Assembly: GCF_001184025.1 (NCBI RefSeq)
Contig: NZ_BBYG01000010.1
Coordinates: 310,001-374,000 of the forward strand
Length of the DNA: 64,000 nucleotides
From: Streptomyces maremycinicus
GTDB taxonomy: Bacteria; Actinomycetota; Actinomycetes; Streptomycetales; Streptomycetaceae
Reading direction: 5' to 3'
The translations under genes were made by a program, and so were the position numbers. Every line of letters starts with the position of its first letter. Within the stretch, counting starts at the first letter, position 1. Below the pieces are notes generated by a model. That model did not search any database, was not told where the DNA came from, and saw nothing but the letters and a program-made list of their open reading frames with translations. This document shows, one piece after another, positions 31,634 to 39,074 of the stretch.

Positions 31634-32977
31634 TCAGTCGAGCGGAGCCGTCCGTCGCCACGGACGCAGACCCTCCAACTGCTCCGCCAGCCGCAGCAGT
31701 ACACCCTCCCGCCCCGGCAGGCTCACCAGCTGGACCGCCGTGGGCGCACCGGACGGCAGCGTGCCGAACGGGACCGCCATGGCGGGCCAGCCGGTCAGGT
31801 TCCACGGCGGCGTCAGCGGCGAGTAGTTCGTGTTCACCAGGACGTTGCGCAGCCAGCCCCGCTCGTGCCACGGCACCGACTTCGGTGACCGCCTCGCCAG
31901 CGCCGGCGTGAGCAGCACGTCGTACTCCGCGAAGAACGGCTCGAGGCGCCGGCGCAGCGAGTCCCGCGCCGAACCGCCGCTCACCCCGGACAGGAAGCGC
32001 CGGCCGACCGCCGCGTGCACCCGGGTGCGCCGGGTCAGCAGCCGTGGGTCGAGGCCCGCGGCGTCCACGGCCGTGCCCGCCGTCCAGTGCGCGAGCGAGG
32101 TGACGCCCAACGACAGCGGATACGGCGGCTCGGCCCGTTCGACATGGTGCCCCGCCCGGACCAGCACCCCGGCCGCGTCCCGCGCGGCGCCCGTGTACGG
32201 CCCGCTCACCGTGACCCCGGCCAGCGGGCTGCGCACGGAGACGCCGATCCTCAGCGCCCCGGGCTCCCCGGCCGCCGCGATCTCGGTGTCCGCCAGGACC
32301 GTCAGCATCAGCCGGGCGTCCTCGACGGTCGTCGCCAGTGGACCGTTCTCCGACATCCCGAACCAGTCGCCCTCGCCGATCCCGGCCGGCACCACCCCGT
32401 GGCCCGGCTTGATGGTGACCAGACCGCAGTTGGCCGCCGGGATGCGCAGCGAGCCCATGCCGTCGTTGCCGAGGGCGATCGGCACCAGGCCCGCGGCGAC
32501 CGCGGCCGCGCTGCCGCCCGACGAGCCGCCCGCCGTGCGCGAGATGTCCCACGGGTTCCGGGCGGTGCCGTGCACGCCCTCAGTGGTGCCGAAGACGCAC
32601 AGTTCCGGCACGTTGGTCAGGCCCACGACCACCGCGCCGGCCGCCCGCAGCCGGGCCACCGTGACATGGTCGGCCTCGGCCGGGGTGTCCGGTGTCGCGG
32701 CCGACCCGACCCGGGTCGACTCGCCCCGCACGCCGAGGTTGTCCTTGACCGCCACCGGCACCCCGGCCAGCGGCAGTTCCGCCAGATCGCCCCGGGAGCC
32801 CAGCTCGTCGGCCTCCGCCAGGGCCGCCCGGGCGCGCACCGTGCGGAACGCGCCGATCCGGCCGTCCAGGCGCTCGATCCGCGCGAGATGCTCCGCCACC
32901 ACCTCGCGCGGCGTGACCTCCTTGGCGCGTACGGCGGCGGCGATCTCGACTGCGGTCCGGCCGACCCAGCTGGTCAC
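31634..32977 (-). CDS. Amidase (amidase signature family)
   Basis: A 447-residue amide hydrolase with the Ser-cisSer-Lys machinery of the amidase signature family: the catalytic Lys in VAVKDNLGVRG and the Gly/Ser-rich GGSSGGSAAAVAAGLVPIALGNDG. These enzymes cleave aryl or acyl amides or act as GatA-like subunits. There is no GatB/C beside it, so a stand-alone amidase is likely. The GTG at 32977 has GAGGGAG upstream. It faces away from the deoxysugar cluster and shares its direction with the GntR-type regulator gene. Confidence 0.9.
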   Translation of the reverse strand: MTSWVGRTAVEIAAAVRAKEVTPREVVAEHLARIERLDGRIGAFRTVRARAALAEADELGSRGDLAELPLAGVPVAVKDNLGVRGESTRVGSAATPDTPAEADHVTVARLRAAGAVVVGLTNVPELCVFGTTEGVHGTARNPWDISRTAGGSSGGSAAAVAAGLVPIALGNDGMGSLRIPAANCGLVTIKPGHGVVPAGIGEGDWFGMSENGPLATTVEDARLMLTVLADTEIAAAGEPGALRIGVSVRSPLAGVTVSGPYTGAARDAAGVLVRAGHHVERAEPPYPLSLGVTSLAHWTAGTAVDAAGLDPRLLTRRTRVHAAVGRRFLSGVSGGSARDSLRRRLEPFFAEYDVLLTPALARRSPKSVPWHERGWLRNVLVNTNYSPLTPPWNLTGWPAMAVPFGTLPSGAPTAVQLVSLPGREGVLLRLAEQLEGLRPWRRTAPLD

Positions 32978-33083
32978 AGGCAGCTCCCTCGGTGGTGTGC
33001 GTGCACTACTGGCGAGTACGTAGGAGAACTCTGCCCCGCCGGAACCCCCGCGTCGAGAGGCGGTCCTGGCTCGGGGAGCCCCG

Positions 33084-33169
33084 CGTGGCTCAGTGCTCCG
33101 GGGGTGGCTCGGGCGCCCGGCGTGGCTCAGTGCTCCGAAGGGTGGCTCGGGCGCCCGCCGTGGCTCAGG
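33084..33169. repeat. 37/38-bp tandem repeat, about 2.3 copies, at the 3' end of a regulator gene
   Basis: Units begin CGTGGCTCAGTGCTCCG and end GGTGGCTCGGGCGCCCG(G/C). They lie at 33084-33120, 33121-33158 and, in part, 33159-33169. The partial third unit contains the stop codon of the leftward GntR-type gene (33165). Each unit has GGGCGCCC, a self-complementary core. Confidence 0.75.
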
Positions 33170-33881
33170 GGCCCACCTGTCCCCGGAGCCACTCCTCCAC
33201 CTCGCCGACGTGGGCGGCCGCCGCCGACCGGGCGGCCTCCGGGTCGCGGGCGGCCAGCGCGCGGTGGATCGCGGCGTGTTCGCGGCGGGTCCGGGCGAAG
33301 GCGCCCTCCTCCTGGTAGCCGCGCCGGACCCGGGCCCGGAAGGTGCGGGAGGACAGGCCCTCCAGGATCGCCGCCATCGTCTCGTTGCCCGCGGCCCGCG
33401 CGATCACCCGGTGGAACTCCAGATCGTGCGCGAGGATCTCCTCCGGGTCGTCCGTCGCGTTCATCGCCGCCAGATGACCTTCCACGGCGGCCAGCTCCTC
33501 CGGCGTGATACGGGCGGCGGCCAGCGCGGTGGCCGTCGACTCCAGGATCCGCCGCACCTGGAGCAGTTCGACCAGCCGCGGACCCCGGGACAGGTCGGCC
33601 ACCACCCCGAACGTCTCCAGCAGGTCCCCGGCGTTCAGCGCGGTGACGTAGATGCCGGAACCGTGCCGGGCCTCCAGTACCCCCAGCACCGTGAGCGCCC
33701 GGATCGCCTCGCGTATCGAGCTGCGGGAGATGCCCAGCTCGGCCGCGAGATCGCGCTCGGTCGGCAGCCGCTGGCCGGGCTCCAGCGAACCGTCCGTGAT
33801 CATCGCCTTGATCCGTTCGATGGCGCGTTGCGTCACCGTGCCCTTCGGGGCGGCGGTCCCGTCCCGCGGGATGTCCTCCAC
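33165..33881 (-). CDS. FadR-subfamily GntR transcriptional regulator
   Basis: A 238-residue repressor. Residues 15-85 are the winged helix (IKAMITDGSLEPGQRLPTER, LGISRSSIREAIRALTVLG). Residues of about 95-230 form the FCD all-helical ligand domain with the expected metal/ligand histidines (DLEFHRVIARAAGN, REHAAIHRAL). It diverges from the sugar-oxidation genes, and the intergenic DNA holds a textbook TGGTC-N-GACCA operator, so it very probably represses that cluster until its sugar acid or lactone appears. GTG start behind AGGAGAGG. Its 3' end runs into a tandem repeat. Confidence 0.9.
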   Translation of the reverse strand: MEDIPRDGTAAPKGTVTQRAIERIKAMITDGSLEPGQRLPTERDLAAELGISRSSIREAIRALTVLGVLEARHGSGIYVTALNAGDLLETFGVVADLSRGPRLVELLQVRRILESTATALAAARITPEELAAVEGHLAAMNATDDPEEILAHDLEFHRVIARAAGNETMAAILEGLSSRTFRARVRRGYQEEGAFARTRREHAAIHRALAARDPEAARSAAAAHVGEVEEWLRGQVGP

Positions 33882-33944
33882 GTGGCCTCTCCTGTCGCCG
33901 GTGCGCCGAGGTCCTCGTCGACGTGAGCCCGAGATGGTCTGGAG

Positions 33945-33957
33945 GTGGTCGGACCAC
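33945..33957. promoter_or_regulatory. GntR/FadR-type operator
   Basis: GTGGTCGGACCAC, a perfect palindrome around one central base that fits the TGGTC-N-GACCA pattern of FadR-subfamily regulators, in the divergent promoter region. Confidence 0.75.
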
Positions 33958-34008
33958 TTGGGCGAGTAACCCTCGAAAAGCTACCCGGGGGGTGTTGTGG
34001 AGCGGAAG

Positions 34009-34019
34009 TGGTCTGATAA
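34009..34019 (+). promoter_or_regulatory. Second, imperfect GntR-type operator overlapping an AT-rich -10 region
   Basis: TGGTCTGATAA keeps the left half of the operator and runs straight into TAAATATTC, a likely -10 region of the rightward sugar genes, 63 bp from the first operator. A third half site (TGGTCTGGA) lies at 33935. Confidence 0.5.
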
Positions 34020-34085
34020 ATATTCGGCACGTATCCCGCCGGCGACTTCCGGGCCGCCGACCTCGATCCGGAAGGAGAAGGCGGC

Positions 34086-34841
34086 GTGAGCGACTTCGAA
34101 GGGCTGACGGCCCTGGTGACGGGGGGCGGCTCCGGCATCGGCCGGGCCGCGGCCGAGCTCCTTGCCGAGCGCGGCGCCCGGGTCGCGGTACTGGACCTGG
34201 ACCCCTCGGGCGTGGACCGGCCCCTTCTCGGATACCGCGCCGACGTCACCGACGACGCCTCCGTGCGTACGGCGGTCGCGGCCGCCGTCGCCGACCTCGG
34301 CGGGCTGGACATCCTGGTCAACAACGCGGGCGTCGGCGCGCAGGGCACGGTCGAGGACAACGACGACGCCGCATGGCACAGCGTCTTCGACGTCAACGTC
34401 GTCGGCATGGTCCGTACGGCCCGCGCCGCGCTGCCCCAGCTGAGGCGTTCCGCGCACGCGGCGATCGTCAACACCTGCTCCATCGCCGCCACCGCCGGCC
34501 TGCCGCAGCGCGCGCTCTACAGCGCGACCAAGGGCGCGGTGTACTCGCTCACCCTGGCCATGGCCGCCGACCACGTACGCGAGGGCATCCGCGTCAACTG
34601 CGTGAACCCCGGTACCGCGGACACCCCGTGGGTCGGCCGGCTGCTCGACGCGGCCGACGACCCGGTCGCCGAGCGCGCAGCCCTGGAGGCCCGTCAGCCC
34701 ACCGGCCGGCTGGTCGGCGCCGACGAGGTCGCGGGCGCCATCGCCTACCTGGCGAGCCCCCTGTCCGGCGCCACCACCGGCACCTCGCTCGCCGTCGACG
34801 GCGGGATGCAGGGCCTGCGGCTTCGGCCGGCGGGCCGGTGA
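34086..34841 (+). CDS. SDR oxidoreductase of the deoxysugar cluster
   Basis: A 251-residue classical SDR with TGGGSGIG, NNAGVG, a serine in NTCSIAATAG and the YSATK active-site motif. In L-fucose and L-rhamnose oxidation clusters such SDRs act as sugar dehydrogenase or as 2-keto-3-deoxy-L-fuconate dehydrogenase. Since the next gene is an aldose-1-dehydrogenase-type reductase, the latter role is attractive but unproven. GTG start with a strong AAGGAGAAGG. It is first gene of the operon, and its stop overlaps the next start as GTGA. Confidence 0.85.
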   Translation: MSDFEGLTALVTGGGSGIGRAAAELLAERGARVAVLDLDPSGVDRPLLGYRADVTDDASVRTAVAAAVADLGGLDILVNNAGVGAQGTVEDNDDAAWHSVFDVNVVGMVRTARAALPQLRRSAHAAIVNTCSIAATAGLPQRALYSATKGAVYSLTLAMAADHVREGIRVNCVNPGTADTPWVGRLLDAADDPVAERAALEARQPTGRLVGADEVAGAIAYLASPLSGATTGTSLAVDGGMQGLRLRPAGR

Positions 34842-35806
34842 ACACGCTCGGGCGCGGCGGAGTCCCGGTCAGTCCGCTCGCCTTCGGCGCCGCCGCCATC
34901 GGCAACCTGTTCACCGAGGTCGGCGAGGAGCAGGCGCACGAGGCGGTGGCCGCCGCCTGGCAGCAGGGCATCCGTTACTTCGACACGGCGCCGCACTACG
35001 GTCTCGGTCTCTCCGAACGCCGTCTCGGCGCGGCCCTGCGCGAGTACCCCCGGTCGCGGTACACGGTCTCGACCAAGGTCGGCCGCCGTCTGGAGGCCAC
35101 GGACCGGGGCGGCGACGACCTGGCCGACGGCTTCGCCGTCCCCGCCACGCACCGCCGCGTATGGGACTTCAGCGCCGACGGTGTCCGGCGCACGCTGGAG
35201 GCCAGCCTGGAACGGCTCGGCCTCGACCGGGTGGACGTCGTCTACCTCCACGATCCCGACGACCACGCCGAACAGGCCTTCCGCGAGGGCTACCCGGCAC
35301 TGGAGGAACTGCGTGCGCAGGGCGTCGTCGGGGCGATCGGCGCCGGGATGAACCAGGCGGAGATGCTCACGCGCTTCGTCCGGGACACGGATGTCGACGT
35401 GGTCCTGTGCGCGGGCCGGTACACGCTGCTCGACCAGCGGGCCGGGGCCGGGCTGCTGCCCGCGGCCGTCGAACGGGGGGTGTCGGTGGTCGTCGGCGGC
35501 GCCTTCAACTCCGGTCTGCTGGCCGACCCCCGGCCCGGCGCCACCTTCGACTACGCGCGGGCGCCCGCCGGACCGCTGGACCGTGCCCTGCGGATGAAGG
35601 GGATCGCCGACCGGCACGGCATCACCCTGCGCGCCGCCGCCCTGGCGTTCAGCGCCGCCCACCCGGCCGTTGTCAGCGTCCTGGTCGGCGCCCGCTCGGC
35701 CGCCGAGGTGCGGGACTGCGCCGAACAGTTCGCGGTTCCCGTCCCCGCCGCCTTCTGGCAGGAGCTGCGGGACACGGGCCTGCTTCCCCCGCAGGAGCCG
35801 TCATGA
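34838..35806 (+). CDS. Aldo-keto reductase, L-fucose / D-threo-aldose 1-dehydrogenase type
   Basis: A 322-residue TIM-barrel oxidoreductase. The catalytic tetrad is visible: Asp and Tyr in YFDTAPHYGLG, Lys in VSTKVG, and His in VVYLHDPDD. The family includes D-threo-aldose 1-dehydrogenase, which oxidises L-fucose to the lactone with NAD(P)+. Its place between an SDR, a mutarotase and a lactonase fits that first oxidation step. GTG at 34838 overlaps the SDR stop, and its own stop overlaps the mutarotase start (ATGA). Confidence 0.85.
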   Translation: MNTLGRGGVPVSPLAFGAAAIGNLFTEVGEEQAHEAVAAAWQQGIRYFDTAPHYGLGLSERRLGAALREYPRSRYTVSTKVGRRLEATDRGGDDLADGFAVPATHRRVWDFSADGVRRTLEASLERLGLDRVDVVYLHDPDDHAEQAFREGYPALEELRAQGVVGAIGAGMNQAEMLTRFVRDTDVDVVLCAGRYTLLDQRAGAGLLPAAVERGVSVVVGGAFNSGLLADPRPGATFDYARAPAGPLDRALRMKGIADRHGITLRAAALAFSAAHPAVVSVLVGARSAAEVRDCAEQFAVPVPAAFWQELRDTGLLPPQEPS

Positions 35807-36153
35807 GGGTCGCCCTGCACACCAGGGTCCGCGCCGACCGGATCGCCGCGTACGAGGCCGCGCACCAGGAGGCGCCGGGGGAGCTGACGGACGCCATCCG
35901 CGCCGCCGGTGCCTCCTCCTGGAGGATCGGGCGGTGGGGGTCCCCCCGCGCGAGCGGAGCCGAGGATGGGGGAGGAACCGATCTGTTCCACGTCCTGGAG
36001 TGCGAGGACCACGCACGGCTCCTCGCCGAGCTGGAGAGGCTTCCCGTCAACGTGGTGTGGCAGGCACGGATGGCCGAGCTGCTCGACGTGGTGCACGACT
36101 GCTCCGACGAGGGCGCGGACGCCGGTCTGCCCGTCGTCCGGGAGCTGCCGTGA
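35803..36153 (+). CDS. L-rhamnose/L-fucose mutarotase-like protein with in-frame insertion
   Basis: A 116-residue member of the RhaM-like mutarotase family (DUF718), which interconverts sugar anomers and so supplies the form used by the dehydrogenase. The N-terminus MRVALHTRVRADRIAAYEAA and the end DLFHVLECEDHARLLAEL then LPVNVVWQARMAEL are typical. Between SSWRIGRW and TDLFHVLE lies an extra GSPRASGAEDGGG segment absent from ordinary family members. It is encoded by a Streptomyces-type hairpin repeat. The insertion falls in a loop, so the protein may still fold. Confidence 0.8.
   Translation: MRVALHTRVRADRIAAYEAAHQEAPGELTDAIRAAGASSWRIGRWGSPRASGAEDGGGTDLFHVLECEDHARLLAELERLPVNVVWQARMAELLDVVHDCSDEGADAGLPVVRELP
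35934..35978. repeat. Streptomyces short hairpin repeat inside a coding sequence
   Basis: The stretch with TGGGGGTCCCCCCGCGCGAG, then GGAGCCGAGGATGGGGGAGG, looks like a dispersed Streptomyces repeat of the form ...CCCCCCGC(T/G)CGAGCG(A/G)AGCCGAG...GGGGGAGG. TCCCCC and GGGGGA arms pair. Its length keeps the reading frame of the mutarotase gene. Confidence 0.65.
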
Positions 36154-36974
36154 CCGTCGACGCGCACCACCACGTCTGGGACCTGTCGGTACGGGACCAG
36201 GACTGGATCGCCGAAGGCAGCCCGCTGCGGCGGGACTTCACCGTCGAGGACCTGGCCCCGCAGGCCCGCGCGGCCGGAGTCGACCGTACGGTCCTCGTCC
36301 AGACGGTCACCGTGGCGCAGGAGACCCCGGAGTTCCTCGCCCTCGCGGAGGCGCACGAACTGATCGCGGGTGTCGTCGGCTGGACCGACCTCACCCGCCC
36401 GGACGTCGCCGACGAACTGGCCCGGCTGCGGGAGCTTCCCGGCGGCCGGTACCTCAAGGGCATCCGTCACCAGGTCCAGGGCGAACCGGACCCGCGCTGG
36501 CTGCTGCGGGCGGACGTGCGGCGCGGGCTCACCGCCCTCGCCGACGCCGGACTCGTCCACGACCTGGTGGTGCTGCCCCAGCAGCTTCCGGCCTGTGCCG
36601 AGGCGGCCGCCGCCCTGCCCGGACTCACCTTCGTCCTCGACCACCTGGGCAAGCCGCCGATCGCCTCCGCCGCGCTGGAACCGTGGGCGTCCCGGGTGCG
36701 GGCCCTCGCGGCGCTGCCCAACACGGTCTGCAAGCTCTCCGGCATGGTCACCGAGGCCGACCCCGCGTCCTGGACCGCCGACGACCTGCGCCCGTACTCG
36801 GACACGGTGCTCGAGGCCTTCGGCCCGGACCGGCTGATGTTCGGCTCGGACTGGCCGGTGTGCACACCCACCGCCTCCTACGGTGAAGTCCTGGACATCG
36901 CACGGCGGTTGACCGACCCGTCCACGCACACCGAGATCTTCGGCACCACCGCCGTGCGGGTCTACGGCCTCTGA
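36150..36974 (+). CDS. Amidohydrolase, L-fucono-/rhamnono-lactonase type
   Basis: A 274-residue TIM-barrel hydrolase of the amidohydrolase superfamily (TIM-barrel 2 / COG3618). It has the HxH metal motif near the N-terminus (VDAHHHVWDL), a buried His in FVLDHLGKPP and the closing Asp in MFGSDWPV. COG3618 members open sugar lactones such as L-fucono-1,5-lactone. GTG at 36150 overlaps the mutarotase stop. The cluster therefore covers anomer conversion, oxidation and lactone opening; a dehydratase and transporter are not visible. The stop overlaps the end of the convergent lipase-maturation-factor gene by 13 bp. Confidence 0.87.
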   Translation: MTVDAHHHVWDLSVRDQDWIAEGSPLRRDFTVEDLAPQARAAGVDRTVLVQTVTVAQETPEFLALAEAHELIAGVVGWTDLTRPDVADELARLRELPGGRYLKGIRHQVQGEPDPRWLLRADVRRGLTALADAGLVHDLVVLPQQLPACAEAAAALPGLTFVLDHLGKPPIASAALEPWASRVRALAALPNTVCKLSGMVTEADPASWTADDLRPYSDTVLEAFGPDRLMFGSDWPVCTPTASYGEVLDIARRLTDPSTHTEIFGTTAVRVYGL

Positions 36975-38383
36975 GCCGTCCCCGCCAGCCGGGTCGGCGG
37001 CAGATACTCCCGCACGTAGGTCCGATGCCAGTACGCGCCCGTCTCCCGCAGCTCCCGCCAGGTGGTGCAGCGGTAGCGGAAGAGGCGGGCGCGGATGTGG
37101 CGCGGGGGCTCGTCGGGCGGGAACGGGGAGCGGCGCAGCAGCTTCAGCGTGTCGCGGTCGTTCTCCAGCAGCCGTTCCACCAGGGCGGCGAACCACGTCC
37201 CGGCGTAGGCGGGGGAGAGCGCCGCGAACCACATCATCCAGTCCAGGCGCAGGTGGTACGGGGCGAACTGGCGCGGCCAGTGCCGGGGATCGCCGGGCTT
37301 GCCCCGGAACTCGTACTCCCGCCAGTCGGAGCCCTCGCGCGGCACGTCGTCGAGCGTGCCCTCGATGACCACCTCGTAGCGGATCCGGCTCACGCTGCCG
37401 AACGCGCCGTAGGTGTTGACCAGATGCAGCGGATCGAAGGAGCGGTTCATCACCTGGCGGCGGGAGAGCATGTTGACCACCGGGCGGTAGCCGAGGAACA
37501 GCAGCAGCGCGGCCGCGGCGAGCACCACGACCTCGTACCAGAGCGGTGTGGCGGGCGCCGCCCGCCGGCCGGCGGGCAGTTCGAGCGCGGACACGGCCAG
37601 GACGACGGTGATCCAGTTCAGCCAGGCGAAGTTGCCCGACAGCACCAGCCACAGCTGGGTCGCGATCATCAGACAGGCGGCCGCCGTCGCGATCGGTTGC
37701 GGGGCGAACAGCAGGAACGGCACGACGAGTTGGGTGACGTGGTTGGCGGCCGCCTCGACGCGGTGCAGCGGTTTCGGCAGATGGTGGAAGAACCAGCTCA
37801 GCGGGCCGGGCATCGGCTGCGTCTCGTGGTGGTGATAGAGACACGTCAGCTTCCGCCAGCAGGCGTCGCCCCGCATCTTGATCAGACCCGCGCCGAACTC
37901 GACCCGGAACAGGATCCAGCGCATCAGGAAGAGCACCAGGACCGGCGGGGCCACCTCGTCGTTGCCGAGGAACACCGCGAGGAAGCCGGTCTCCAGCAGC
38001 AGGGACTCCCAGCCGAATCCGTACCAGGTCTGACCCACGTTGACGATCGACAGATACAGCGCCCACGGCACCAGCCACAGGGCCATCGCCGCTCCCAGGG
38101 GCAGCAGACCGTCCAGACCGGCGAGCAGCGCCGCCGAGACCGCGCAGCCGGTCCAGGCGCAGCCCGCGAACAGGCGGTCGGAGTAACGCAGATGGAACAG
38201 GCTCGGCGCCCGCCGGAAGGGCACTCGCTCGACGAAGCGGGGTACCGGCAGCATGCCGCGCTCGCCCAGCAGCGCCCGGAACTGCAAGGCGGCCGTCAGG
38301 AACGCGACCAGGTAGACGCCGGCCAGGGCCCGCTGGAAGACCAGGCGGCTCAGCCAGTACTCGGGTGCGGTGAACCACTCCAC
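36962..38383 (-). CDS. Lipase maturation factor (LMF1)-like membrane protein
   Basis: A 473-residue polytopic membrane protein of the family named after human lipase maturation factor 1. It has about nine hydrophobic segments, family motifs such as QTWYGFGWESLLLETGFLA and GAGLIKMRGDACWRKLTCLYHHHETQP, and the C-terminal RLDWMMWFAAL region. The function of bacterial members is unknown. The gene converges with the lactonase gene, and their 3' ends overlap by 13 bp with no room for a separate terminator. Confidence 0.87.
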   Translation of the reverse strand: MEWFTAPEYWLSRLVFQRALAGVYLVAFLTAALQFRALLGERGMLPVPRFVERVPFRRAPSLFHLRYSDRLFAGCAWTGCAVSAALLAGLDGLLPLGAAMALWLVPWALYLSIVNVGQTWYGFGWESLLLETGFLAVFLGNDEVAPPVLVLFLMRWILFRVEFGAGLIKMRGDACWRKLTCLYHHHETQPMPGPLSWFFHHLPKPLHRVEAAANHVTQLVVPFLLFAPQPIATAAACLMIATQLWLVLSGNFAWLNWITVVLAVSALELPAGRRAAPATPLWYEVVVLAAAALLLFLGYRPVVNMLSRRQVMNRSFDPLHLVNTYGAFGSVSRIRYEVVIEGTLDDVPREGSDWREYEFRGKPGDPRHWPRQFAPYHLRLDWMMWFAALSPAYAGTWFAALVERLLENDRDTLKLLRRSPFPPDEPPRHIRARLFRYRCTTWRELRETGAYWHRTYVREYLPPTRLAGTAQRP

Positions 38384-38507
38384 GGCCGTGTGCTCCTTGT
38401 CTCCGGTCGGGTCCCGTCACCGTGCGTGGTCGCGTGCTCCGGTTGCGTGACCCTGTCGGGTCAAGCAGACAATAGTGGTCGAATCACCTCCGGGTGAGAC
38501 CGAGACG

Positions 38508-39011
38508 ATGCGGGAGAACGTGGTGCGACTACCCATAGCCACCCTCCTCTCCACCTGCGCGCTCTCGGCGGCGCTCCTCGTCGCCGGACGCGGTGGGGCG
38601 GGGGAGAAGATCACGATGCCGGACGCGGAGAGCGTCGTCCCGGCGGCCGAGGGACGCGTTGTCTCCGGCGACCCCTTCACCGGCCTCTTCGCCGACGCGT
38701 CCGCGGCCGACCCGGACGCCGCCCCCTCCTCCGCGGGTGCGGGCTCCGACTCCGACCCCGGTTCCGACTCGGGCTCCGACGCCGGTCCCGGCGGGGTGTT
38801 CGGCCCGGACGAGGGCCTCGGCTCCGACGAGGGCCCGGGATCCGACCTCGACCGGGGTGTCGATCCCCAGGAGATCGGCCCCGAGACCGTCCCGGAGATC
38901 CCCGACCTGCCCGACGGCGGCGGGCTGATCCCCGACGGGCCCGACGAGTCCGAGGCGCAGGACCCGTCCGGCAGCATCTTCGGCAGCCCCCTCGACGTCC
39001 GTCCGGGCTGA
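38508..39011 (+). CDS. Small acidic secreted or anchored protein, unknown function
   Basis: A 167-residue protein with an N-terminal hydrophobic segment (about residues 8-27, LPIATLLSTCALSAALLVAG) and then a low-complexity acidic region rich in Asp, Gly, Ser and Pro (repeated GSD, PGSD, GPDEG), ending FGSPLDVRPG. The cysteine in LLSTCALS is not a good lipobox. GTG codons at 38520/38523 behind GGGAGAAC may be the true start. It lies upstream of the phosphatase gene on the same strand (63-bp gap). Confidence 0.55.
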   Translation: MRENVVRLPIATLLSTCALSAALLVAGRGGAGEKITMPDAESVVPAAEGRVVSGDPFTGLFADASAADPDAAPSSAGAGSDSDPGSDSGSDAGPGGVFGPDEGLGSDEGPGSDLDRGVDPQEIGPETVPEIPDLPDGGGLIPDGPDESEAQDPSGSIFGSPLDVRPG

Positions 39012-39074
39012 CGGTGGCCCCCGGGCCCGCGCTCCCCGGTCGAGGAATCGGGCAAATCCTGGCATGGTGGCCCC

